Shown here one piece after another: positions 52,279-61,156 of a stretch of DNA of 64,000 bases. Both the position numbers and the translations under genes were made by a program. Below the pieces are notes generated by a model. That model searched no databases. It was not told the DNA's origin and worked only from the letters and a program-made list of their open reading frames with translations. Source of the DNA: Prolixibacteraceae bacterium (GTDB lineage Bacteria > Bacteroidota > Bacteroidia > Bacteroidales > Prolixibacteraceae); assembly GCA_028683385.1 (NCBI GenBank), contig JAQUIJ010000003.1, forward strand, positions 310,001 to 374,000, given 5' to 3'. Numbering within the stretch: position 1 is the first letter of the stretch; the number at the start of each line of letters is the position of its first letter.

Positions 52279-53766
52279 ATGGGAAACAATCATTCGAACA
52301 TAAGTCGCCGGCATTTTCTTGGAACAACTGCGTTGGCTGCAACCGCTGTAACCATTTTGCCATCAAAGGTAATTGCTGGTCTTGGGCACAAAGCCCCGAG
52401 CGACAAACTTAATATTGCCGGAATTGGTGTTGGCGGTATGGGTTTTAATAACCTTTCGAACATGGACACCGAAAATATTGTTGCCTTGTGCGATGTTGAT
52501 TCAAAGTACGCCGGACGAAATGCATTCCGGAAATGGCCGCTTGCTCAAAAATATCAGGATTACCGCGAAATGTTTGCCAAGCAGAAAGACATTGATGCTG
52601 TGATGATTGCCACACCCGATCACTCTCACGCCTTACCTGCTCTGATGGCAATGAAATCGGGCTATCATGTTTATCTTCAGAAACCACTGACTCATTCGGT
52701 ATTCGAATCAAGAATAATGACCGAGACCGCAAAACGATATGGAGTTGCAACCCAAATGGGAAACCAGGGAAATTCCGGAGAAGGAATCCGCAAGGTTTGT
52801 GAATGGATTTGGGCCGGAACTATTGGCGAAGTAACTTCGGTTGATGCCTGGACAAATCGCCCAATATGGCCGCAAGGTTTGGAACGGCCAACAGATAAAA
52901 TGCGTGTTCCGAATACACTGAACTGGGATCTTTTCATCGGACCAGCCAAATTTCGTCCTTATCATGAAGTTTATACACCATGGAACTGGCGCGGTTGGTG
53001 GGATTTTGGAACTGGCGCATTAGGCGATATGGCTTGTCATATTCTCGATCCGGTTTTTAAAGCCTTGATGTTGCAATATCCAACTGCTGTTGAAGCTAGT
53101 TCAACTACTGTAAATAATGAATCGGCTCCCAACGCCGAAAAAGTAACCTACTGGTTTCCCAGAAGAGATAACCTTTCAAAAGTGGGTATGCCTGAAGTTA
53201 AAATAACTTGGTATGATGGCGGAATGCTGCCGGAACGTCCGGAGGAACTGAAAGACGGAGAACAAATGGGCGACTGGAATGGCGGAGTAATTTTTTACGG
53301 AACTAAAGGTAAAATCATGTGTGGTTGCTATGGCGCTAATCCGACGTTGTTGCCCACATCTGAAATGGCTCATTTTAATGAGCCTGAAAAAATAATCCGG
53401 CGCATCCAGAATGCCGACACCAATGGACACGAACAGGACTGGATTCGGGCAGCAAAAGAAAATAAAGACAATAGGGTAGAGGCGAGTTCTTATTTCGGTT
53501 ATTCAGGTCCACTCAACGAAATGGTAGTGATGGGTGTTCTGGCCGTCCGCCTTCAGGATTTGAGAAAACGATTGATTTGGGATGGTAAAAATATGCAATT
53601 CACCAATATCGGGCAGTCCGAGAATATCAGGGTGGTAACTTCCAACAAATTTGAAGTGGTGAATGGTGACCCAAAATTCGATACCAAGTACGATACCATT
53701 CCTGCATTGGCGTCAGCCGAGGAGTGGATCAGGCACAATTACAGGGACGGCTGGGAGCAGATATAA
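52279..53766 (+). CDS. Tat-exported Gfo/Idh/MocA-family oxidoreductase, paralogue B
   Basis: This is a 495-residue tandem paralogue of the preceding gene. It has a Tat signal (ISRRHFLGTTALAATAVTIL), a shared junction HKAPSDKLNIAGIGVGGMG, LQKPLTH in the active region, and PWNWRGWWDFGTGALGDMACH in the C-terminal domain. The two differ mostly in the substrate-facing C-terminal half, which suggests a duplication with divergence of specificity (inference). The stop is 40 bases before the third AATGAC palindrome, and the LtaS-like gene converges from the other side. Confidence 0.88.
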   Translation: MGNNHSNISRRHFLGTTALAATAVTILPSKVIAGLGHKAPSDKLNIAGIGVGGMGFNNLSNMDTENIVALCDVDSKYAGRNAFRKWPLAQKYQDYREMFAKQKDIDAVMIATPDHSHALPALMAMKSGYHVYLQKPLTHSVFESRIMTETAKRYGVATQMGNQGNSGEGIRKVCEWIWAGTIGEVTSVDAWTNRPIWPQGLERPTDKMRVPNTLNWDLFIGPAKFRPYHEVYTPWNWRGWWDFGTGALGDMACHILDPVFKALMLQYPTAVEASSTTVNNESAPNAEKVTYWFPRRDNLSKVGMPEVKITWYDGGMLPERPEELKDGEQMGDWNGGVIFYGTKGKIMCGCYGANPTLLPTSEMAHFNEPEKIIRRIQNADTNGHEQDWIRAAKENKDNRVEASSYFGYSGPLNEMVVMGVLAVRLQDLRKRLIWDGKNMQFTNIGQSENIRVVTSNKFEVVNGDPKFDTKYDTIPALASAEEWIRHNYRDGWEQI

Positions 53767-53806
53767 TGAAGTATCCGTTATTGGCGTGCAATTCCTTATA
53801 AAATTC

Positions 53807-53888
53807 GGTCATTGATTGTCATTTGTTGAATAGAACGGAATTCAATTGACAAGGTATGACGTGAAGCGAATGACCACAAATGACAAAT
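53807..53888. repeat. AATGAC-word palindromic element, copy 3
   Basis: The left arm GGTCATTGATTGTCATTTG (53807-53825) faces the right arm TATGACGTGAAGCGAATGAC plus CACAAATGACAAAT (53855-53888). It lies between convergent genes and ends 1 base before the stop of the LtaS-like gene. Confidence 0.75.
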
Positions 53889-53889
53889 T

Positions 53890-55833
53890 TTACTTTCCAA
53901 CCACCATCCTGTTATCAGCCATTCGGTTGTTGAATTGTTGGACGATGGCTTTTTGTAGCTGCTGTTCTTCCATAAAATCAACGGTTCCAAGCAGATTTTT
54001 CTTCAATTCAGGATCTTCTTTTCGGTTGTAAATGGCGGTAAGTTTGTCGTCAGTGAGGTAAAAGGCATAGTCGCCGCTTAAAAACTGGTACGAATCCTGA
54101 ATGTAATTAATCACAAATCTTCGACTGTTTTTATCGAACAAATTGCTTCCAAAAGCCACATATGGATAAGGGTAATTCAGGTAACTGAGTATGGTAGGGA
54201 GAATATCAATTTGTTCGGCTAAACCCGTATCAACACCTTTCAGGCTTCCGTCGGGTTTGTAAAAAAGAATTGGAATCGCAAAATAATTTACCGAAGTGTA
54301 ATATCCCGGTATGGCAGAATCAACGGCATGATCGGCTGTAATGACAAATAGCGTATTTTTAAACCAGGGCATGGTTCGGGCAAGGTCGAAAAATTTCTGA
54401 AGCGAATGATCAGTGTAACGGATGCATTTATTAATCGGAAGCCGTCCTTCAGGAAATTTACCCTTGTATTTCGCCGGAACTTCGTATGGATGATGCGACG
54501 AAACTGAAAAAATTGTGGTTGCAAACGGTTGCTGCATCTTGTTCATTTCGTGTGCAAAAAACTGGAAGAAAGGTTCGTCCCAAATGCCCCAAACGCCATC
54601 GAAATCAGCTTCTTTCCCGTATTCATTTTTGCCAACATATTTCTGAAAGCCTGCAATTTTAGTGAAAGCATCAAATCCCATCGATCCGTTAGGCGCTCCA
54701 TGAAAAAATGCAGTTTGATACCCCTGTACTGAAAGCAGACTGGCAATGCTGTTGATCGAATTTCCGGATCTCTCGGAAATAACGTACGGCAGCACCAGCG
54801 CGGGAATGCTTGCTGTAACTGAAGGTATGGCGTCGATTGATTTACGTCCGTTGGCAAATGCATTTGGGAAAACAAGGCTTTCGTTGATCAGTGAATCGAG
54901 AAAAGGCGTGTAACTTCTGTCTCGTGGGTCAGTCAGTTGCGGATTTAGCGAGCCAACAAATGCCCGGCTGAAACTTTCCAGAATAATGATCACCACGTTG
55001 TCTTTTCGGGCAGGCCCAATGCTGTCAGGAATATGAACAGGCGAATAAATTCGGTTCAATTCTACTTCCGAAGTGAAATACGATTTATGAACGAAGGCCT
55101 TTTTCCCCCAGGTGCGGAAAATACAAAACGGGGTATTTTGTACGATAGCCATTTCTTCTGGCGCATTTACAAATGCTCCGGCATTGTTCATGTTAATCGG
55201 TCGGGTACTGTGCCGCCAACCTCCACGCATCCCAATAATCGATAGTACAACTACAATAAAAATTACGGGTATTCCTGAAAGAAAATAGATAAACGGGTGA
55301 CGGAATTTGATCGCTTTTGGCTTAATCAGGGTATACAATGCCGAAAGCAAAACCAGTAAAACGATGAGAATGACCGGGATGTACCAAAAGTCGTAAAAGA
55401 AACGCAGGATCAGCCTGCCATTTCCGGCATCGAAGGCTGCAACATCGAACATGCTGGCAGTTGTCCGTTTCAGAATGTATCGGTAGTAAATAATGTCAAT
55501 CAGGTTAAAAGCAATCCCAATACCATTGCTAATCATGAAAAGCCATTTCAATGTTTTCTGGTACCAATTGCTGAATTTGAACTCAAAGGGTAGGAGAAAG
55601 AGCAGTATATACGCCGCGTTCAAATATAATAATGCGCTGAAATCAAACATGAGTCCGCCTTTCATCATCGTCAGGAACGAAAAGAAAGTGACTTTGGGAA
55701 AAGAGGCGGTGTTGAATAGAAAAAATAAAATCCGGCAGATCGAATAGAACCCCATGAGGAGTGAAAACCGGTAAAGCAAAACCAGATACTCGTTGGTTTC
55801 GTATTTCTTTTGGCTTAACTGTCGTTTCAGCAT
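53890..55833 (-). CDS. LTA synthase-like sulfatase-fold membrane phosphotransferase
   Basis: This 647-residue protein has five N-terminal helices (residues about 20-215) and a periplasmic alkaline-phosphatase/sulfatase-fold domain. Catalytic wording: NVVIIILESFSRAFVG (metal-binding Glu), NGRKSIDAIPSVTAS (Ser at the position of the LtaS threonine nucleophile), FSVSSHHPYEVP and VITADHAVD (metal ligands). Gram-positive LtaS builds lipoteichoic acid; in Bacteroidota such proteins more likely add phosphoglycerol or phosphoethanolamine to surface glycans or lipids. That role is inference. It lies on the same strand as mlaE and mlaF, 42 bases beyond mlaF. Confidence 0.86.
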   Translation of the reverse strand: MLKRQLSQKKYETNEYLVLLYRFSLLMGFYSICRILFFLFNTASFPKVTFFSFLTMMKGGLMFDFSALLYLNAAYILLFLLPFEFKFSNWYQKTLKWLFMISNGIGIAFNLIDIIYYRYILKRTTASMFDVAAFDAGNGRLILRFFYDFWYIPVILIVLLVLLSALYTLIKPKAIKFRHPFIYFLSGIPVIFIVVVLSIIGMRGGWRHSTRPINMNNAGAFVNAPEEMAIVQNTPFCIFRTWGKKAFVHKSYFTSEVELNRIYSPVHIPDSIGPARKDNVVIIILESFSRAFVGSLNPQLTDPRDRSYTPFLDSLINESLVFPNAFANGRKSIDAIPSVTASIPALVLPYVISERSGNSINSIASLLSVQGYQTAFFHGAPNGSMGFDAFTKIAGFQKYVGKNEYGKEADFDGVWGIWDEPFFQFFAHEMNKMQQPFATTIFSVSSHHPYEVPAKYKGKFPEGRLPINKCIRYTDHSLQKFFDLARTMPWFKNTLFVITADHAVDSAIPGYYTSVNYFAIPILFYKPDGSLKGVDTGLAEQIDILPTILSYLNYPYPYVAFGSNLFDKNSRRFVINYIQDSYQFLSGDYAFYLTDDKLTAIYNRKEDPELKKNLLGTVDFMEEQQLQKAIVQQFNNRMADNRMVVGK

Positions 55834-55875
55834 CAGTTTCTTAAAATTATTTAGGATTCACTTTCCAAAGTTCCT

Positions 55876-56637
55876 TTACCGATTTATTTTATCATCACGG
55901 ATTCTTTGGTATTGTTTGTTGGCAAAAACAAACTCCTGAAGTTTCTGGTTCTCTGAATACAAAATTTCTTTACGGTTTCCTTCCCAACACATTTCGCCGT
56001 CAGAAATAAACAGGATATTATCACCAATTTCCATCACTGAATTCATGTCGTGAGTGTTAATGATGGTAGTTATTTGCAGATCGACTGTAATCGAATGAAT
56101 CAGTTCGTCAATAACCATGGAGGTTTCAGGATCAAGTCCTGAATTGGGTTCGTCGCAGAATAAGTATTTGGGATTCAGTACAATGGAACGTGCAATTGCA
56201 ACTCTTTTCTGCATACCTCCTGAAATTTCTGAAGGATAGAGTTTGTTTGCATCCGTAATATTAACACGATCAAGACAAAAATCGACCTGTTTTTGTTTTT
56301 CTAATGATGTAAGCTCTGAAAACATATCGAGTGGGAAACGGACATTTTCTTCTACCGTCAAGGAATCGAAGAGTGCGCCACCCTGAAAAACCATGCCCAT
56401 TTCCTGCCGAAGTTGTTTGCGAAGTTTCTGTCCCATCGAAGTAAAATCGCGATTGTCGTACAAGATCTGACCTTTATCTATCTCGTGCAATCCTACAATC
56501 GACTTCAGTAGAACCGTCTTTCCCGATCCGCTTCGTCCGATAATCAGGTTGGTTTCCCCTTGGTTGAATACTTTCGAGATGTTCTTCAGAACATCCTTGT
56601 TTTCAAACGATTTGTATATGTTTTTAATTTCGATCAT
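55876..56637 (-). CDS. mlaF: MlaF-type ABC ATPase (lipid transport)
   Basis: This 253-residue ATPase of the Mla/MCE lipid-transport system shows Walker A GRSGSGKTVLLKS, the family-typical FQGGALFDSLTVEENV at the Q-loop, signature SEISGGMQKRVAIARS, Walker B FCDEPNSGLDP and the NTHD H-loop. The EPNSGLDP wording is typical of MlaF. The start codon is 1 base after the mlaE stop, so the two are translationally coupled. No MlaD (MCE) or MlaC gene is adjacent; they may lie elsewhere. Confidence 0.9.
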   Translation of the reverse strand: MIEIKNIYKSFENKDVLKNISKVFNQGETNLIIGRSGSGKTVLLKSIVGLHEIDKGQILYDNRDFTSMGQKLRKQLRQEMGMVFQGGALFDSLTVEENVRFPLDMFSELTSLEKQKQVDFCLDRVNITDANKLYPSEISGGMQKRVAIARSIVLNPKYLFCDEPNSGLDPETSMVIDELIHSITVDLQITTIINTHDMNSVMEIGDNILFISDGEMCWEGNRKEILYSENQKLQEFVFANKQYQRIRDDKINR

Positions 56638-56638
56638 C

Positions 56639-57376
56639 TTACAACAGCAGTTGAGTTAAAATCAAATCCCAAACCAGAATCTGGATGTTTGTATTGACCA
56701 CCGCCCGGGTGCTTGCCGTACCAACATCGAATGCGCCACCTTCAACGGTATAACCAAAAAAGGCTGAAATGGATGAAATAAGGAAGCCGAAAACCAGGCA
56801 TTTCATCAGCGAAAAGGTGACATAATATGGATTGAACGAAGATTGAATTCCATTAATATAGTCAGTAATAGTCACTGCACCAACTGCCGGACCAACGATA
56901 AGTCCGCCAATTATTCCGAAAAATACACTAAGAATGTAGAGTAATGGAAACATCAGAACTACGGCTATGATTTTAGGCAATATCAAATAACTGGCTGAAT
57001 TAACTCCCATAATTTCAAGCGAATCAATTTGCTCAGTCACTTTCATACTTCCGATTTCGGAGGTTATGTTCGACCCGATTTTCCCAGCCATGATCAGTCC
57101 CATTATGGTCGATGAAAACTCAAGAATCAGCGAATCCCGGTTTCCTAAGCCAATTATTGTTCTTGGCAATAATGGATTGACCATGTTATAGGCAACCTGT
57201 AAAGTCATGATTCCACCCATGAAAATGGAGATAACGGCTACAATACCAACCGATTTAATCCCGAGGTTCTCAATTTCATTAAAGGTTTGCCGGATATACA
57301 AACTATGTCGTTCAGGTTTGCTGAAGACTTTCAGAAGAAGTGCGAAATATTGACCTGTTTGATTAAAAATATTCAT
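56639..57376 (-). CDS. mlaE: MlaE-type ABC permease (lipid transport)
   Basis: This 245-residue permease shows VGIVAVISIFMGGIMTLQVAYN, GLIMAGKIGSNITSEIGSMK and VTEQIDSLEIMGVNS, the hallmark stretch of MlaE/YrbE proteins, with about five or six helices. It forms the inner-membrane core that handles phospholipids between the two membranes. It is the first gene of mlaE-mlaF-(LtaS-like), all on the minus strand, and is divergent from the mannose-1-phosphate guanylyltransferase gene. Confidence 0.9.
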   Translation of the reverse strand: MNIFNQTGQYFALLLKVFSKPERHSLYIRQTFNEIENLGIKSVGIVAVISIFMGGIMTLQVAYNMVNPLLPRTIIGLGNRDSLILEFSSTIMGLIMAGKIGSNITSEIGSMKVTEQIDSLEIMGVNSASYLILPKIIAVVLMFPLLYILSVFFGIIGGLIVGPAVGAVTITDYINGIQSSFNPYYVTFSLMKCLVFGFLISSISAFFGYTVEGGAFDVGTASTRAVVNTNIQILVWDLILTQLLL

Positions 57377-57655
57377 TCAAAACCTGTATTTATATCTTTC
57401 AGTGACGATTAATTTTGATTGAAATCTAAGTAAAAATCTACAAATCAATGTATTAATGATTCAAAGGAAGGTGTTAATACATTTTTTTGTAATGGTTAAA
57501 GGTACAAATATTCCAAAAACAGGCATTTTTTCGAGGGTTTTAATTTTAAACTCATTATCTTGATAAAAGATTTCGACCCAAAGTTGAACGACCGAATGGG
57601 GTCTGTTTCGTAATGCAACTAGGGTGCAACTAGCTAATCATAAATATATTGACCA

Positions 57656-58744
57656 ATGAATAATACGTATTGTGTGATAATGGCAGGTGGAATTGGTAGT
57701 CGTTTCTGGCCTTTAAGTAAGAGCAATATGCCGAAACAATTTCTCGATATTCTTGGAACTGGGCGTACTTTTATTCAACAGACCTACGATCGTTTTACGA
57801 AAATCTGTCCCAATGATAATTTTTTTATCGTAACAAGCGTCGACTACAAAGAGCTTGTTATGGAGCAGCTCCCTGAGCTTAAGGAAAGTCAGATACTTCT
57901 TGAGCCTTTACGCAGAAGTACAGCTCCCTGTATTGCTTATGCCAGTTATAAAATTCAGAAGATAAATCCCAAAGCAAATATCATCGTGTCTTCTTCTGAT
58001 CATTACATACAACAGGAAGATGCATTTCTTGAGGAAATCAGAAAAGGAATTGAATTTGTTAGTGAAAATGATGCCTTGCTAACTCTGGGCATTCAGCCTA
58101 ATCGGCCGGAGACTGGTTATGGGTACATTCAAATTGAGAGTAATAGAGCAATTGGAGCTGTTGCAAATTTGCATAAAGTAAAAACTTTTACAGAAAAGCC
58201 AGACATCGAATTGGCTAAAATATTTATTGAAAGTGGTGAGTTTTTCTGGAATTCTGGAATTTTTATCTGGTCACTTCCGTCTATCTTGAAAGCTTTCAAT
58301 ACACATTTGAATTCGATTTCTGAATTGTTTGAAAAGGGAAGTCGATTGTACGGGACATCCGACGAGGTTCCATTCCTGAATAAAACTTATTCTGAATGTC
58401 AGAACATCTCCATTGATTATGGAATCATGGAAAAGGCCACCAATGTTTATGTTTTGTGTTCCGATTTTGGATGGAGCGATCTTGGAACCTGGGGGTCGTT
58501 GTACGATAACTCAACTAAAGATACTGAGGGAAATGTTGTTTCGGGTAAAAACGTAATGTTGTATGGCGCTAAAGACTGTATTGTGAACATGCCCAAAGAA
58601 AAACTGGTTGTACTTCAAGGGCTTGAGGGTTATATTGTAGTCGAATCGGAGGAAACGTTATTGGTTTGCCGGAAGGAAGACGAACAGCAAATCAGGCAAT
58701 TCGTTAACGATGTTCGGATGAATAAAGGCGATCAATACATTTAA
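57656..58744 (+). CDS. manC: Mannose-1-phosphate guanylyltransferase
   Basis: This 362-residue cytoplasmic enzyme makes GDP-mannose from mannose-1-phosphate and GTP. Motifs seen are VIMAGGIGSRFWPLSKSNMPKQF (nucleotide-binding loop), STAPCIAYA, SSSDHYI, ETGYGYIQIE, FTEKPDIELA and FFWNSGIFIWS. It lacks the C-terminal phosphomannose isomerase domain of the long ManC/AlgA form. The product would serve fucose/mannose glycan assembly, including the Dpm1-like enzyme at 42423-43160. Upstream are two tandem TGCAACTAG copies (about 57617-57636). Confidence 0.92.
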   Translation: MNNTYCVIMAGGIGSRFWPLSKSNMPKQFLDILGTGRTFIQQTYDRFTKICPNDNFFIVTSVDYKELVMEQLPELKESQILLEPLRRSTAPCIAYASYKIQKINPKANIIVSSSDHYIQQEDAFLEEIRKGIEFVSENDALLTLGIQPNRPETGYGYIQIESNRAIGAVANLHKVKTFTEKPDIELAKIFIESGEFFWNSGIFIWSLPSILKAFNTHLNSISELFEKGSRLYGTSDEVPFLNKTYSECQNISIDYGIMEKATNVYVLCSDFGWSDLGTWGSLYDNSTKDTEGNVVSGKNVMLYGAKDCIVNMPKEKLVVLQGLEGYIVVESEETLLVCRKEDEQQIRQFVNDVRMNKGDQYI

Positions 58745-58752
58745 GAAGATGG

Positions 58753-58809
58753 AAAAGAGTCATTCAAAAGGCCTATTTAAACAATTTTCCAATGACTAAT
58801 GACTTTTTT
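58753..58809. repeat. AATGAC-word palindrome, short form, between manC and the second gldK-like gene
   Basis: AAAAGAGTCATTCAAAAGG (58753-58771) faces CCAATGACTAATGACTTTTTT (58789-58809). It lies 9 bases past both convergent stops and can act as a two-way terminator. It is homologous to 27229-27273. Confidence 0.7.
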
Positions 58810-58817
58810 CTATTTTG

Positions 58818-60161
58818 CTATTCATAATACTTTGGCTTAAATGTGCTTCGAACGCATCTGAATCCAACATACGACTTTGCGGAATCCTGATATTCAAAGC
58901 TTCGGGTCGAAACCTGAACGTAATAGGCAATGTCTTTCCATGATCCGCCACGAATGACTTTTCGTTTTAAAGCAGGAGGATCATCTGGCTTTGCATTGTA
59001 TTGGAAGTCGGGACTGAAATCACTAATAATATCATAGCCAGATTCATTGTAGGCATTTGAAGTCCATTCTGCTACGTTTCCAGACATGTCATACAAACCA
59101 TATGAGTTTGGCAGGAAGTTGGCAACTTTCATAGTCGTAATGCTTGATTGACTGTCTGACACATAATTCCCCCGCATCGGTTCAAAATTGGCAACGAAAC
59201 TTCCCTCTTCGTTTCTTGAGTAATAACTTCCCCAGGGATAAAGAGTCATCTGATGACCGCCACGAGCAGCATATTCCCATTCAACTTCTGTAGGCAATCG
59301 GTAATCCATTACTCCCGGATTCTTAATCATCTCCTGAAAGTTATTCATTTGCTTCGTTCTCCATTGACAAAAAGCTTTGGCTTGTGCCCATGTGACACCA
59401 ACAACCGGATAATTATCGTAGGCTACATGGGAGAAGTACTTTTCGGTTAAAGGTTCGTTGTAGGAAAAGGTGTAATCGCGTATCCAGACTAAAGTATCCG
59501 GATAAACCGGTGTTGTTTCATGCATGATAAACGATGATCGGTTCAGCGTAGGGCTTTCTTTTCCGTTTGCATCTACAACATTTCCTCCGTAGCTCTGTGT
59601 CTCAAAATTATAACTATTGGCTCGTTTGGCAGCTTGCCGGTAGTCAACCCAATAATATTCAAATTTGAGTTTTCGTGAATCAATCTCTCTTCTGTTGAAG
59701 AATCGTTCTGCTTCAGGAATATAAATTTCTGAAAGTGCGGTCTGATATTCAGGATTTTTCCATTCAATAGGTTCAAGCCAGTTGAGTCGGGGATTTTCAA
59801 GAATCACTCCTTTTCTTCCTTCAGAAATCAAAAACTCAGGGATTGTTTCGGATAGAAGTTGGCGTGCAATTGAATCTCTAACCCAATAAACGAACTGTCG
59901 ATATTCATTATTCGTTATTTCGGTGTCGTCCATCCAAAATGACGGTACGGAGACGGTTTTTACCGGAGTACTTGAGCGATCAATTTCTTCATCGGACGGA
60001 CCGATGTTAATGCTTCCTTGTTTAATGAAATTCATCCCATAGGGGATCGGCTCAAAATATGGTTTTCTATTCTGGGCACTAGTTAGCTGACTCGTCCAGT
60101 CTCGATGACATGAGCTGAAGAGAAATGAGGCCATCAAACTTATGAGCAGAATTTTATACAT
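58818..60161 (-). CDS. Second GldK-like lipoprotein (formylglycine-generating-enzyme-fold), 3' of gldN
   Basis: This 447-residue lipoprotein (signal LISLMASFLFSSC, Cys18) carries a sulfatase-modifying-factor (FGE) fold with GMNFIKQGSINIGPSDEEID, FWMDDTEITNNEYRQFV, YRLPTEVEWEYAARGG, YPWG, YDMSGNVAEWTSN and RKVIRGGSWKD. It is a paralogue of GldK, whose end is at the window's right border: both close with VSTRSFEYQD..KSY.GFRCVRS. In Flavobacterium the related pair is GldK and GldJ. Its role in type IX secretion or gliding is inferred from homology and place. A terminator between gldN and this gene suggests its own promoter. I start at the ATG at 60161; a GTG at 60176 is possible. Confidence 0.84.
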   Translation of the reverse strand: MYKILLISLMASFLFSSCHRDWTSQLTSAQNRKPYFEPIPYGMNFIKQGSINIGPSDEEIDRSSTPVKTVSVPSFWMDDTEITNNEYRQFVYWVRDSIARQLLSETIPEFLISEGRKGVILENPRLNWLEPIEWKNPEYQTALSEIYIPEAERFFNRREIDSRKLKFEYYWVDYRQAAKRANSYNFETQSYGGNVVDANGKESPTLNRSSFIMHETTPVYPDTLVWIRDYTFSYNEPLTEKYFSHVAYDNYPVVGVTWAQAKAFCQWRTKQMNNFQEMIKNPGVMDYRLPTEVEWEYAARGGHQMTLYPWGSYYSRNEEGSFVANFEPMRGNYVSDSQSSITTMKVANFLPNSYGLYDMSGNVAEWTSNAYNESGYDIISDFSPDFQYNAKPDDPPALKRKVIRGGSWKDIAYYVQVSTRSFEYQDSAKSYVGFRCVRSTFKPKYYE

Positions 60162-60243
60162 ACTATGCCGGTACACAAATAAAAACCATTGATTTCAGAA
60201 AAACTCTGGAAGAAGATTTTTATTGTTTAGAATTTAATTCTTC

Positions 60244-60281
60244 AAAAAAAAAGCCTTATCAGGAATTCCCCATAAGGCTTT
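60244..60281 (-). terminator. Intrinsic terminator after gldN
   Basis: AAAGCCTTAT/ATAAGGCTTT is a 10-bp stem with a 12-base loop. The nine As to its left give a T-run in the minus-strand transcript. It lies 19 bases past the gldN stop and separates it from the second gldK-like gene. Confidence 0.9.
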
Positions 60282-60299
60282 AGCTTATGCTGTTAAATA

Positions 60300-61154
60300 T
60301 TAATATTCCCAAAGATTCTGTTCGTAATCAAATATCGAATTTTCGATTCGTTTACTTTCAAGCATGGCATCCTTACTTCCAAGATACTGGCTAATTTCGC
60401 GGTTGTTATAGATATTTTCTTCTTTAACAATGTATGAATTGAATTTTCTTTTCAGAAAAATATCGTCAAACGATAAGTTTCGTGCCGTATTTTGGGGATT
60501 GAAAACTTCGTTAGCTGCCATGATTTCTCGTGCTTCTGGGAAATAAATCCAGAATACCTGACGGCGTTGCACCTGTTCCTGATTGGTATCTTCGTCGCGG
60601 TAGAATTCCTGAATTGGACAAATTCCAATCACTCGCACATTCATTGTTGAAGTCTGTTTGTCGAAATACCACTCTTCTTTCACCATGAATTGTTTGACTT
60701 CTTCAGAGCGGATTTCACCAGCAACAACCTTATCCTGAAGTTCACCTGTATCAACGTTTCGAACTTTCCGGGTTCTTGTTGTTGCACCAAAAGCTTCTTT
60801 AACTTGCTCAAAAGTCATCGGAACTTTAAATTCGTCATCGTTTTTAGCATCATAGGCGGTTAATTTTCCATCTTTTACACCTTGAATCATCAGGTTCACC
60901 AAATTGAATCTTCCATCTACCTCTTTCGTTGGAAAATACAAAGGTTGGTTAATTTTTTCCCGAAGGTCAATGATACGCCAAACTTTCTTACGCCACATCA
61001 CATCGGCTTCTCTGATGTAGGGCAGAGGCGTTGGTTTGCGATTATAAACGTCAGTGCGTTTATATGCTCCATCAATAATCTGAGCCTTGGTTTCCTGCTG
61101 GGTGGCTCCAAATAGTAGAGCCAATACACCAATGAATACTAAAATCTTTTTCAT
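60300..61154 (-). CDS. gldN: GldN/PorN, type IX secretion ring component
   Basis: This 284-residue exported protein has a signal peptide (KKILVFIGVLALLFGATQQ). With GldK it forms the periplasmic ring beneath the outer membrane. Family wording: ADVMWRKKVWRIIDLREKIN, FNLVNLMIQGVKDGKLTAYD, VKQFMVKEEWYFDKQTSTMN and RVIGICPIQEFY. The start codon is 3 bases after the gldM stop, showing tight coupling in the gldK-L-M-N operon. A terminator follows. Confidence 0.93.
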   Translation of the reverse strand: MKKILVFIGVLALLFGATQQETKAQIIDGAYKRTDVYNRKPTPLPYIREADVMWRKKVWRIIDLREKINQPLYFPTKEVDGRFNLVNLMIQGVKDGKLTAYDAKNDDEFKVPMTFEQVKEAFGATTRTRKVRNVDTGELQDKVVAGEIRSEEVKQFMVKEEWYFDKQTSTMNVRVIGICPIQEFYRDEDTNQEQVQRRQVFWIYFPEAREIMAANEVFNPQNTARNLSFDDIFLKRKFNSYIVKEENIYNNREISQYLGSKDAMLESKRIENSIFDYEQNLWEY

Positions 61155-61156
61155 GA

